Below are positions 1-9,516 of a stretch of 64,000 nucleotides of DNA, one piece after another. The translations under genes and the position numbers were made by a program. Numbering within the stretch: position 1 is the first letter of the stretch; each line of letters begins with the position of its first letter. The notes below the pieces were generated by a model. That model saw only the letters and a program-made list of their open reading frames with translations, made no database searches and had not been told where the DNA came from. The stretch is from Rosellinia necatrix. Lineage: Eukaryota > Ascomycota > Sordariomycetes > Xylariales > Xylariaceae. The stretch covers positions 5,022,001 through 5,086,000 of the forward strand of contig JAGYVD010000002.1 of assembly GCA_021209875.1 (NCBI GenBank), in the 5' to 3' direction.

Positions 1-1439
1 CCGGAGCGCGTCTTCTTGCCCCTTGGCGACTTGTTGGTCTTGGCGTGGCCGCCGCGGCCGTGATGGCCCTGCTGATGACCGCCATTCCTCTGGCTGTGCG
101 AAGCCGCCTGGCTCGCCGCGGTCGCTGCATCGGCGCGTGCATCAGGGCGCGTCTCGACGCGTGCATCGGCCTGTCTAGCAGGCGTCGCGCGCTCCGTTAC
201 ACTTTCCGTCTTCCGCTTCTTGCTGATGTGGCTGTCCGCATCGGCCTCGGTATCGCTGGCCGAGGCCCGGATCAGCGAGGCAAAATCCATCCTAATCAGA
301 TGCTCGTAGGGTGCAGGCACCGGCTTGCGTGGGCTGGGACCGTCCCCTGACGTGGGCGGCACAAAGTAGTAGCAGCCTCTGTTCTCCTTCTTGCCCTCCT
401 TCTTCTTTTCGCTGATCAGGCGGTGGAACTTGCGCATAGTTTTAGGCGTAGCACGTTGGTAATATACATCCTCTATCATAGAAACAAATTTCGGTTTATC
501 CGAATTCTCGTCGTAGAGAAGCCGTAGGGCCCATGCAGTTGGGTAGCGGTTGTGACGGAGAGCCTCCTCGACGGCGATCTCGACGATCTTGTCGGCCTGC
601 TCTTTGTCGTCGGGCTCCCGCGCTAGCTGACGAGGGGATAGGGCCTCAGAGTGGGCAAGAGACGGGGACGGGGGCGAGGTAGGTGCAGGTGTGGGATCGG
701 GGGTGGGATCAACTACGAGTTCAGGCTCGAGTTCAGGTTCCGGCATAGGAGGCGGTACGGGGCTGGACCGCGCACTTTTGTGCCTGTGTGATTGCCTCCG
801 TGGATGAGAGAGATTGACGGGGGTGAAGGAGGGCTTGGTATGACTAGCGTTCTGGAGGCTGCGGCGAGCTTTAGACTTCTTCGGCACGTAATCATCGTCG
901 TCCATGTCATCCACAACCGGGATGGGCAGCGTGAGGTGACCTCGCGACGTCGGCGACAACGACGACGACGCATCCCCCATAACGTCCTCCACCGTCCCGG
1001 CCGAGCCAGTGCGTGACAGTGACATGCGCGTGACGTCGGGCGTGACTGCCGCCGCGCTTGGCGTCGTGGCTACCGTCACCGCCGCCGCGTTCGCGAAGAC
1101 GGGCGAGAAGGGTTTCTTCAGCACTATCCTCTTCACCGTCGATGCCGGGACGGGAGGCGGGCTCTCCGCACAGAGGGGGGTCTTCTTCAGCATGGCGGCC
1201 CTGGGCATGGTGCCCAGCGGGGCCATGTTCTCGACAACGCCGCCGCGAACCAGGCCGGCCTCCTGGAAGCTGGGCTTGTTCTGCACGGGCGGCTCGAGCC
1301 AGCGCTGCATCAGCGAGCGGGAGCCGTCACTGGGGCCTCCCCCCGCGCCTCCTCCTCGGTTATGGCCGGCGGACGAGCTCGAGTGGCGATGCGGGCTCGA
1401 GAGGCGCGATCGCGTGGGCTTGGAGTTGGAAGAGGACAT
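1..1439 (-). CDS. Nuclear low-complexity protein, N-terminal part (gene runs off left edge)
   Basis: One open frame reads without a stop from an ATG at 1439-1437 to the left edge, about 479 residues, with no intron needed. The start fits MSSSNSKPTRSR. Residues about 40-80 hold a block (RWLEPPVQNKPSFQEAGLV, then ENMAPLGTMP) that resembles, from memory, the N-termini of fungal nuclear proteins, some of which carry a PHD finger. A long Ser/Pro/Thr-rich stretch follows, with a Pro-Glu-Pro run. A more conserved-looking block at about 300-390 contains ALRLLYDEN and a Lys-rich EKKKEGKKENRGCYYF segment. The tail is basic (SKKRKTE, SPRGKKTR) and could hold nuclear localisation signals. No catalytic motif is visible. 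Any PHD or other zinc domain would lie beyond the edge. The frame is well supported by its length and composition; the family placement is a weak inference. Confidence 0.6.
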   Translation of the reverse strand, partial: MSSSNSKPTRSRLSSPHRHSSSSAGHNRGGGAGGGPSDGSRSLMQRWLEPPVQNKPSFQEAGLVRGGVVENMAPLGTMPRAAMLKKTPLCAESPPPVPASTVKRIVLKKPFSPVFANAAAVTVATTPSAAAVTPDVTRMSLSRTGSAGTVEDVMGDASSSLSPTSRGHLTLPIPVVDDMDDDDYVPKKSKARRSLQNASHTKPSFTPVNLSHPRRQSHRHKSARSSPVPPPMPEPELEPELVVDPTPDPTPAPTSPPSPSLAHSEALSPRQLAREPDDKEQADKIVEIAVEEALRHNRYPTAWALRLLYDENSDKPKFVSMIEDVYYQRATPKTMRKFHRLISEKKKEGKKENRGCYYFVPPTSGDGPSPRKPVPAPYEHLIRMDFASLIRASASDTEADADSHISKKRKTESVTERATPARQADARVETRPDARADAATAASQAASHSQRNGGHQQGHHGRGGHAKTNKSPRGKKTRS

Positions 1440-2134
1440 GGCTGGCGTCCTCCTCGGGCGGGCGACGTTTGCTGGGGAGCGAGCCCCCTTTTGCGACTGC
1501 GCGTGCGCGTTACGGCCTCGCAAGACGGGATCCCTTCAATTCCAGAACTGCAGCGCCGGTTAGCTCGCGCTCCTGGGGGTCTCGGGAAGGGCCTCGCACC
1601 TCTCCTTTGCACGGCGTACATGTGCACGGCGCCGTGGGTTCTGTTGTGCCGGCTGGATCGGGATACGCGGTCTGGCGACGGAATGCTGAGGTACGAAAGG
1701 GGAGCTCCAAAAAAAATTAATGGAGTCGCTCGCTGTGAAGGATGGACTGATGGTAAGGGCCACTCCCGCCACCAGCACGGCGCCCCTGTAGCTGTCGGGT
1801 GCCCACTAATGCACTGCTGAACCCACTACAACACCACCAGCACGCGCCGCTGTCCGGGGGTAGCGCACCTCACCAGGCCCAGACTCCCGTCCTCTCTCCT
1901 ATTCTCTCGCCCACGTCACTCGTCGCTCGACCATGCCGGGCCACAATAGGCCCTCCCATTCCCTGAGGCATATATTATCTATCATGCATCCATTCATTCA
2001 TCGCTGTCCTTCCCCTTCTCCCATCCTGTCCGTGGCCCGCGATCGCCTATCTCTCCCCGGCCGTCGTGGCTTATCGTAGGTGTGTGCCAAAAGGCCGCCG
2101 GCCTATGCACCTATACCCCATTATCGAGGGCATC

Positions 2135-2182
2135 TCTCGCCCTCTCGCCCTCTCGCCCTCTCGCCCTCTCGCCCTCTCGCCC
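2135..2182. repeat. Tandem octamer TCTCGCCC, six copies
   Basis: Six perfect head-to-tail copies of TCTCGCCC occupy 2135-2182 and grade into degenerate TCTCTCCC copies to about 2210. It is a simple-sequence array in the probable promoter or 5' leader of the left-edge gene. Confidence 0.9.
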
Positions 2183-2543
2183 TCTCTCCCTCTCTCCCTC
2201 CTTCCCTCTCTCTCCCCTTAGACAAACTACTCGCCGAGGGTCACCTGAGGATGTATGGTCACCTGCTTGTGCATTCCCCTGGCGCCTCGCGCTTCCCCCC
2301 TCCCCCCTCCCCCCCCGAGTCGGCTATGAGCCTGCTCGCCTACGAGAATGCCTGCCCTATCGCTCATTGAATCATTGTATCATGCTAATTGTTTGTTACC
2401 CTCGGCTTTCTGCAGTCGAGGGTTTGAGCCCTGACCCAATCGCTACCTATAGTGCCGCCTCAGTAATTCTACCTTCCATGTCATCATGAGCCTACTCAGA
2501 GTCAATAGATATCCATCTTGGTGGATAAGACCTGTATTATATA

Positions 2544-2571
2544 AATATATAACTAAATATAGTTATATATT
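2544..2571. repeat. AT-rich perfect inverted repeat (11-bp arms, 6-nt loop)
   Basis: AATATATAACT at 2544-2554 and its exact reverse complement AGTTATATATT at 2561-2571 flank the loop AAATAT. It could form a hairpin or cruciform. It lies between divergent transcription units, and no function is evident. Confidence 0.8.
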
Positions 2572-3050
2572 GTATATTTCCCGTCCCAGACCCGGTTCTG
2601 TTCCCCCCCCCCGGAGCGCAGGGTATCGCGCCTTCTCATTTTGTTTCTCTTTTATTTCCCCTTTCCCATACCCACAGGCAGCGTCTGTGTCGGTTCTGGA
2701 GTCAAGAGTACACATGACGTTGGATAGAATGTGGAGTTTTGTGTTTGGATCAAATTGTTTTGTCTGTGTCTTCTGCGAAATGCTAAAACAGGGCTCATTT
2801 TTCGAGTGGCGAAGTTCAAGGGCTGCCTATTGCTGGTAGGCATGTCCTCTGCCCAATCCTTCCTTGGCAAGGGCACAAACACCCATGCCAGCGACTTGGG
2901 GCACAGAAGCCTTAAAGCTATGCCCCCATCGACACGTGGGATGGACCAGGCCAACATTCCCCTTTCCATGTTGACTTGTCTAGCATAAAGCTTACAGACT
3001 GTCATCCAGAGCCATCATCACGCCTTAAGTACCTCCACGTATACAAACCC

Positions 3051-4602
3051 TTACTCATTGTCACTGTCCTCTTCAGCCTCGCCTCCTCCATCATTTGCGT
3101 TGGTGGCTTTCTTCGCCGGCTTCTTCTTCTTATTTTTGCTCTTGCCTTTGTTCTTGGCTAGAGGTTGCTCAAGTATCTTGAGAATCTCCTCATCAGTGAT
3201 CTTCTTATCCGTTTGGTATTTACTGAGATCAAGTGCTGGTGGGGCTCCAAGTTTCGTAATACCGTTCTTGGTAATTGCTGTTCGACGTTAGTTTCCATGC
3301 AAACCGTGTAGAACAATCTTCTGATTACCAAGCGTAGTTAATGATCTGGCAACTGGGGCGCCGTCCTTATCCCCTACCAGTTCATATTGCCGCAAGACAT
3401 TAGAACGGACGCCGTCGAGAATCCCGACTTTGTATTTTGTATCAGTGCCCTCCTCCTCGAGCTGTCTCAAGCTGAAAGGAAAATGACCAAACTTGGCCTG
3501 GATAGTTGACAACGTTTTGCGTGCTGTCTGTGACTTGAGGATATACGTGTTGCTGGTACGGCGGTGCAATGTGGCCCGTTGGTCCAGAGTCTTCACCTTG
3601 CCAGAGCCTAAAGTCACCCCCATCTCAACGCCCCAAACCTCGCCGATCTGCGGAACACCCTCGCCCTTGGTGCCCTCGGCAGGTGCAATGACAATCTTTT
3701 TAGGGCCTTCGATTTCGTTACGCTCAAAGAGCCATGATGTTGTGCTCTCTACGAGGTTACACTCATAGCTCTTGACTACCTTATCTAGGAGAGATGTTAT
3801 CTTAGATTGTGTGGGTGGCTTCACAGCCGCGGCTTTAGCCTTCTCCTCGTCGGTGCCGCCTGCCAGCAGTCCCGGGGGCAACATAAGTCGCAAGAGCAGC
3901 TCATTAGCGTAGTAGTTAGCCAGTATCAAGTCTGCATCACGCCCGGTGACAACATCCTGGGCGCCTTCTTGAGGTGGGACGATAATCGTGTCACAGACTA
4001 TGGAGCCAAACCCGTCGATCTGCGCGCCCAGTTGGATCTTTACAAGCTCCCCGGCCTGAAGCGTAATGTTGGCCTCAGCGGTATCAGATACTAAGGGTGT
4101 ATAGGGCGTGACATAGGATGACGGAGAAATAGTGGTCGGGTGGGAGAAACCTAGCGGAAGCACGCGACGTCAGTCCGTGTCCGAATCCAGATGGAAATGA
4201 CGTGGTCGCACACGGCGCCGCTTACCCTTGAGCTTCGTGGTGCGGTAAACCTTGGCCACCTCCTCTTCAATCAACTTATCCCCCTTCTGGCAGATGGTTA
4301 CAATCTTCTCGCCCGCGACGCATAGCTCAGACACGGCGGCAAGGACCTTCTCGCCAATGCCTGCTGCCGTCTTATACTTGGTGAGAACATCTGGGTTCTT
4401 GAGAGAGTAGTCTAAATGATGCCGAGTGATAAGTTAGCTTTATCCCGTCAGCGTGCCAGATCGCGTACGGTCGAGACGGGCTGCCGTAACATCTGCATCC
4501 TTGAGCTCGGAAGCAGAACGAGCTGTATACTTCAGGGAAGGGAAATTCGTGAGCGACACGCTTTGGGTAGTTGTACGAACCAACGTCTTTGTCCTCTGGC
4601 AT
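3051..4602 (-). CDS. cdb4: EBP1/PA2G4-like protein (Cdb4 family, M24 peptidase fold)
   Basis: Spliced product of 418 residues from four exons: 4602-4581, 4411-4226, 4150-3329 and 3277-3051 (complement). Each junction restores the family sequence: MPEDKDV/DYSLKNP, KLK/GFSHPTT and TTL/AITKNGI. It matches proliferation-associated protein 2G4 and fission yeast curved-DNA-binding Cdb4, which have the methionine-aminopeptidase (creatinase) fold without peptidase activity. Family members bind ribosomes or pre-ribosomes and nucleic acid. Visible marks are GFSHPTT, SYVTPYTPL and the strongly conserved VKIQLGAQIDGFG segment in the first half, and a Lys-rich C-terminus (KNKKKKPAKK) followed by an acidic end. 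The first exon is only 22 nt. Intron 1 carries a clear GCTAAC branch site. Family assignment is firm; a specific role in ribosome biogenesis here is inferred from relatives. Confidence 0.93.
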
Positions 4603-4845
4603 TTTGGGTGGTTTGAGCAGCTGGCTGTGTTGTCAGGACTATATTCCGAGAAAAATGATAGAGACAGACAACAAGAAATGTTGAATATGGCCGAATGTAC
4701 TTAGAGCGGGATGGGGGAGAGGTAATACAACTCGGGTATTTTGAGGTTTTGCTTTGAGAGGGGCTTTGTGGGTGTTGGAGGGGTAGGTGAGGTCACTCCT
4801 CCATAAAACTGACATAGAAGGTACATCTAACACGGTTTGTCTACT

Positions 4846-5115
4846 TAGTGCCCAGGTACCTACATACTTGTAACTCTATCCAGGTAGGTAGTTTAACTAC
4901 TCAAGACCAACGCCTACCAGTAGGTACCTAGTATTTCGTGCAAATAAGCAAATATGTTCTCGACCCAGCCCCTTCCCCACTATGCCTAACTTCAGTACAG
5001 TAGGTACTCCCGAGTACTCCGTACATATCTGTCTCTGGTTGGTAGCAGCGGCATATGTACGCTGGGACCTTTCCAATTCAGGTATTTTGCTTTAGGTACA
5101 TAGGTACCTAGCTAC
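4846..5115. repeat. TAGGTA/ACCTAGGT motif cluster 1
   Basis: Irregular repetition of CAGGTACCTA, CCAGGTAGGTAG, AGTAGGTACCTAG and TAGGTACATAGGTACC. Units are 6-12 nt, not strictly tandem, and in both orientations (the core ACCTAGGT/GGTACC is palindromic). The same family recurs in many spacers of this window. Confidence 0.75.
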
Positions 5116-5549
5116 AAGGACTCGTCTAAAACCATGGTAGCTAAGCCTATTATAGCAAATCTCCAAGATACCCCTAGGACAGGAACCGCGGGAAACTTGA
5201 TTGTTTAGTCAGACCAACTCTGTTACTTTTTCTCTCCTATTTGTTTCCTGCTACTTTTTAAATAGTTATATAGAAGCGGCACATTTAAAATAATAACGAA
5301 CCGTGCTTGGAAGCAGATATCACGATTAATCGGGATACTTTGATACTGCGAGCCGTAGGGCCTTTAGTGCTTTTATGCATCCAAAAGTACCTGGGTTACA
5401 TTAGTTTTAGTGTGAGAAGTAGGAGTGGATGAAATGGTTTAACCAATAAACCCGTTGATAGCCAGCACCAAGAATGGAATAGGCTTAGTTGTCTAGATTT
5501 TAGCCATACCTAGGTTGTTACTGTGATTTTAGCCCAGTCCTGTCGAACA

Positions 5550-5935
5550 GTAGGTACTTAGGTAGTAGTAGTAGTAGTATTAACGTCTAATAAGGTACTT
5601 AGGTAGGGTGCCGTAGGCAGCAGGTCATAAGACTTGATTCGGACAGCACGGATATCATTACCTACCTGGTAGTTGCATGATACCTCCATAGGTACTCTAT
5701 GCTTCTCTACTGCAATATTGAGGTAAAAAGAGATAGGTTAGGCAAGTATGTAAGTATGTACCTCTCCAAGCGAAAAAGGCTTTGAGCACAGACCACCTCA
5801 AAATTGTTCTCTACCTAGGTAACGGGTAGCTTTCACTTAGGCGCTAGTTATCAGTCGTTAGTACACTAGGTACGGTAGGTAGTTATGGCCAACTCTGTAA
5901 CTTACCTAGGTAGGTAGGTAGTGTAGCTGTTGCTT
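5550..5935. repeat. TAGGTA/ACCTAGGT motif cluster 2
   Basis: Contains AGTAGGTACTTAGGTAGTAG, TACCTACCTGG, CTACCTAGGTAACG and ACCTAGGTAGGTAGGTAG. It belongs to the same family as the cluster at 4846-5115 and sits just upstream of SNF5. Confidence 0.75.
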
Positions 5936-6339
5936 TACTTACAAGTAAGAAGGTACCGGTTGTCCAGTCGCGCCAGAGTGCATCGCGTGTAAAAACGAGA
6001 AGCTGTGCTAAAACCATACTAACCACAACGAAGTACGGACTTACTCCCTGCTGCAAAACCTCACTCCCAAGCACCGACCCTGCATTCGCCATCGACGGGC
6101 ACCCTCTCCCTCACTCAACAGCAGCGCAGCGCATGGCTCGGGTCATTTCACAATTACGCGACACTAGGTAGACTAGTCCTGTACTTCATCTGTACTGATC
6201 ACAGACCAGTTATTCGTCACTAGCGATTGGTTGCGACAACGAGACGATTCTGACAACAGAAGCGGCTCACCGGACGCCCAACCGCCATCAAACATCTGTC
6301 GCGACAACACCGCGCGGTATTTAGACATCCCTCTGCAGC

Positions 6340-8729
6340 ATGGCCACCCAGCAAGATGCGGACGGCTCCACGACTCGTGCCTCCGCCGCCGCCGGCGCGC
6401 CTCCGACCGCCTCGACGTCGAAAGCAGATCATCCCTCTTCTTCCTCAACTCCCATCGACAAGGCTGACGCGCCGCAAGACCCGGCCAACGGCGGCCTTCC
6501 GATTCGCGATAAAGCCGCCTACGAAAGGATGCTAATAGAAAGGGCCATAAGCCGCGATCACATCAATGCCGCCGCCCTGATTGAATCTCATAGCAAGCAG
6601 AACAAATACAACAACGCCAACTATTCCAAGCTCGGGGACTACAAACTACTGCGTAACGAATACAGGCCCTGGTTCCCGTCCTCGAAACTGTACGGCGAGG
6701 GCTACAGTGGCTATGGAAACGGCCGGACCGAGAGTGGCCAACCCTCACGGCTAATATACCCGATGCAAAAGATGAGGCCGGGCAAGCGGCAAACGCCGCC
6801 TCTGAAGTGGAAAAGGAAAGACATGAAGCAGCAGGCCGAGCAGCATGAAGAGCTTGTTCCCGTGCGGCTTGACGTTGACTACGACAAAATAAAGCTGCGC
6901 GACACGTTCACGTGGAATCTCCACGAGCGCATAGTTCATCCCGAAATATTTGCGATGCAGCTGGTTGAGGATATGGGCCTCAAACCCCCTATCGCCCACC
7001 CCATCATTGAAGAGGTCCTGAAACAGCTTCATGAGCAACTGAACGACTTCTACCCTTTCGTCTTCTCGGACGAAGACGCCTTGGATCCCGAACTACCGTA
7101 CTCCGCGTGGAAGAATGACGAAATGAGGATATTAGTAAAGCTCAACATCACCATTGGACAGCACACGCTGGTCGACCAGTTCGAATGGGAGATCAATAAT
7201 CCGCTCAATTCCCCCGAGGAGTTTGCTGCAAGTATGTCGAAGGATCTTGCCCTGTCTGGGGAGTTCACAACTGCTATCGCCCACTGCATACGAGAGCAGA
7301 CACAGCTATTCACGAGAAGTCTCTATAGTGTGGGACACCCCTTCGACGGCAGACCCATTGAGGATCCTGACCTTGTTGCCGCCTTCCTCCCATCCCCGCT
7401 TCCTAATGTCTTCCGTCCCCAACAACAGGCCAAGGACTATTCGCCGTATCTCTACGAGCTTAGTGAAGCCGACTTGGAGAGGAACGAACTCGTGTTTTCA
7501 CGAGAACAAAGACGACAAAAGAGATCCATCAATAGGCGCGGTGGACCAACGCTCCCGGATTTGAAAGAGAGGCAGAGGACCATCCGCACTCTCGTCGTGT
7601 CCTCAACGCTGCCTGGTGCAGCAACCGATGTTGAGGAGAGCAGGCTCTACAAGCGCGTGGCGGGCGCTCCTGGAACTGGTCGCAGGAGAGGTCAAGGTGG
7701 CCGCGATGGGGATCTATCGGATTCTGATGAAAGTGAAGACTCATCACCTGACTCCCCGGCGGCGTCTGCACTAGCTGGTACGGCAAGGACCAGGGGCATG
7801 CGAGGCGCCGCTTCAGCAGCCCAGCAACGTATGGCTAACCTAGGTCGGTCCGAAACACCAGAGGCGACGATACATCATCACGAAACCCGAACGTCAAGAA
7901 GATTTGGTCGTGAAGTAACACGAGAAGCAACGGAAGAACCTCAACACTTTATGGTGACGCTGAAGGTGCCAAAGGAGAAGCTGCGGAAACTCCTTAGGGA
8001 TATCAGATTGAAGCAAAGCACACCAGCCGGCTCTATTACACCTTCACAATCGCATAGTCGTGTCCCCAATGCGTCTATTCCTAATAGCATGCCCCCACCG
8101 TCTACTCCAAATTCAACAGCAACGACTACAACAGTGGTCCCTGCCCGAACACCGTCAAATGGGATGCCTTCCGGCCAGATTGGTCGAGTAGATGCCCCAG
8201 CCCCAATCGCGGGTGGCGGTCCCCCGGCTCCTGTAAGACCGTTCTCCCCTATTTCTTCACACTCTAATTCCTCTGTCTTCCGTTATTCTAGCAGCCGTTA
8301 TGATCTATGACCGTATCATTGTCACCTGGTCACGGCATAGCTAGGCCTTAAACATCATACTCTGTACTTCCGATCACCCAAATTAACCTTAATACTCACC
8401 AATACTCATAGCCTCCCCCGCCGGCATGGCTTGTAATGGCCCTGGAACAATTTAAGCTCGAAGAAGCATACAAAAACGACCAGTTTGAGGGCATCATGCG
8501 TTATAGCGGTGTAGACACCAACACCGGTCAGCCCTACCCTATCCCTCAGAACGGTCAAACTGCGCCTCCTCATGTTCGGTTCTACTTCCTCCCTAGGATA
8601 CGCTGCCTTGACTGTCCCGGGAAGCTATACACACCCGGCCCAGACACGTCCGCTTCCAATTTTGAAGTACATCTAAAGAATAAAGCCCACAAAGAAAGGG
8701 TTGAAGTTCGAATGTCGGCCACCAAGTGA
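6340..8729 (+). CDS. snf5: SNF5/INI1-type subunit of a SWI/SNF-family chromatin remodeller
   Basis: Two exons, 6340-8232 and 8412-8729, give 736 residues. The SNF5 domain begins near residue 170 (VPVRLDVDYDKIKLRDTF) and holds the two imperfect repeats (about 170-240 and 265-345). It is followed by the fungal motif RRGGPTLPDLKERQRTIRTL. A Ser/Pro/Thr-rich linker leads to the second exon. That exon starts PPPPAWL and encodes FEGIMRYS and a zinc-ribbon-like block, RIRCLDCPGKLYTPGPD, then HLKNKAHKERV. The C-terminal block is, from memory, typical of filamentous-fungal SNF5 proteins. Without splicing, the first frame would read into a stop at 8310, giving a misleading 656-residue protein. The donor GTAAGA at 8233 and acceptor CATAG at 8411 join in phase 0. 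In the cell it is a core nuclear remodeller subunit. SNF5 versus Sfh1 identity is not separable with certainty by eye. Confidence 0.92.
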
Positions 8730-9516
8730 GCTAATGGAACCCACGCTCCAAAGTAATACAACCAAGCCACGGCCTAGGGAGAATTGGCGCAAAGGAGAAT
8801 ATGGCGTGACGGACTGGGTACGGCATCTTTTCACCTTTTGAGTTTTTCTTGACATATACCTGCACGCGATCTTTGTCGTGGAATGGTACTGTCGGCACAC
8901 GATATCTATGTGCAGGTGAGCGCCGGACTTTTTTTTTTTTTGGAAATAAAGTAGATGGATTATGCGGAGCAACCAGTGCTAATGTTTTTACTCTTGTACA
9001 TAAGCCCCACCAAAATCTTCGAACTATGAGCCAAGTCAATACCATACCCAGGGAGGGCGGAACAACATATGACAACCACTTCTTAATCAGTCGAGGTGAA
9101 CACGGACGATGTCTTCTGGGTATTTAGTAACCAAGATCCGCCATGTCGGTTCCCATATCGCTTCCTTCGTATGTCCCTTTTTTCTGTACTGAGTGGTTCC
9201 ATTAGCCCATGAGGGGTTTTTGTAGGGCATTTAGTGTATATTATCAAAATATATCTATCCCTTGTAGATGCGGCGCGAAGTGAAGGCTTGAAAACATCAA
9301 ATGTCCGAGTGATACTCTGCCCGAGTTGGGACTCAACGCTAACCAAAAGAAAGCCTATTCAGAAGGCTCAGAAGGCTCAGACGGCGCAGACAAAGCCACG
9401 AATATAGTCAACATCTTAAAGTGCGCGCTATGTAGATATTTTACATTCGGTACCAACCAATATCATCTACGACAAGCCCATACAATTTCCTAGTCTCAGG
9501 CACTAGAAAGACAGAC
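8730..9516. other. Convergent intergenic region
   Basis: Region between the 3' ends of SNF5 (+) and the flavin monooxygenase (-). It contains a T-run at 8930-8941 and a short direct repeat of AGAAGGCTC near 9360. No coding signal is seen. Confidence 0.5.

Larger units (their letters stand above)
1440..3050. other. Intergenic region, 1.6 kb
   Basis: Upstream region of the left-edge gene and 3' flank of the EBP1-like gene. It is pyrimidine-rich on the + strand around 2100-2320, with a tandem CT-rich octamer array and C-runs. It turns AT-rich at 2530-2580, where a perfect hairpin lies. Short open frames here overlap repeats and show no recognisable protein. Confidence 0.6.
4603..6339. other. 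Intergenic region with TAGGTA-motif clusters, 1.7 kb
   Basis: Divergent promoter region between the EBP1-like gene (-) and SNF5 (+). No credible coding region is seen. It is dense in short motifs built from TAGGTA, ACCTAGGT and GTAGGTAG, and carries the sequence GAGTACTCCGTA at 5012-5023, found again at 49607-49618. Confidence 0.6.

Noticed and set aside
1009..1820. Plus-strand frames of 150-220 codons opposite the left-edge gene
   Set aside because: They are GC-rich shadows of, or run just past the start of, the better-supported minus-strand frame, with Arg/Ala-rich composition typical of antisense reading.
8436..8729. Stand-alone 97-residue zinc-finger gene
   Set aside because: It joins in phase to SNF5 through a clean intron, and its sequence matches the SNF5 C-terminal block.
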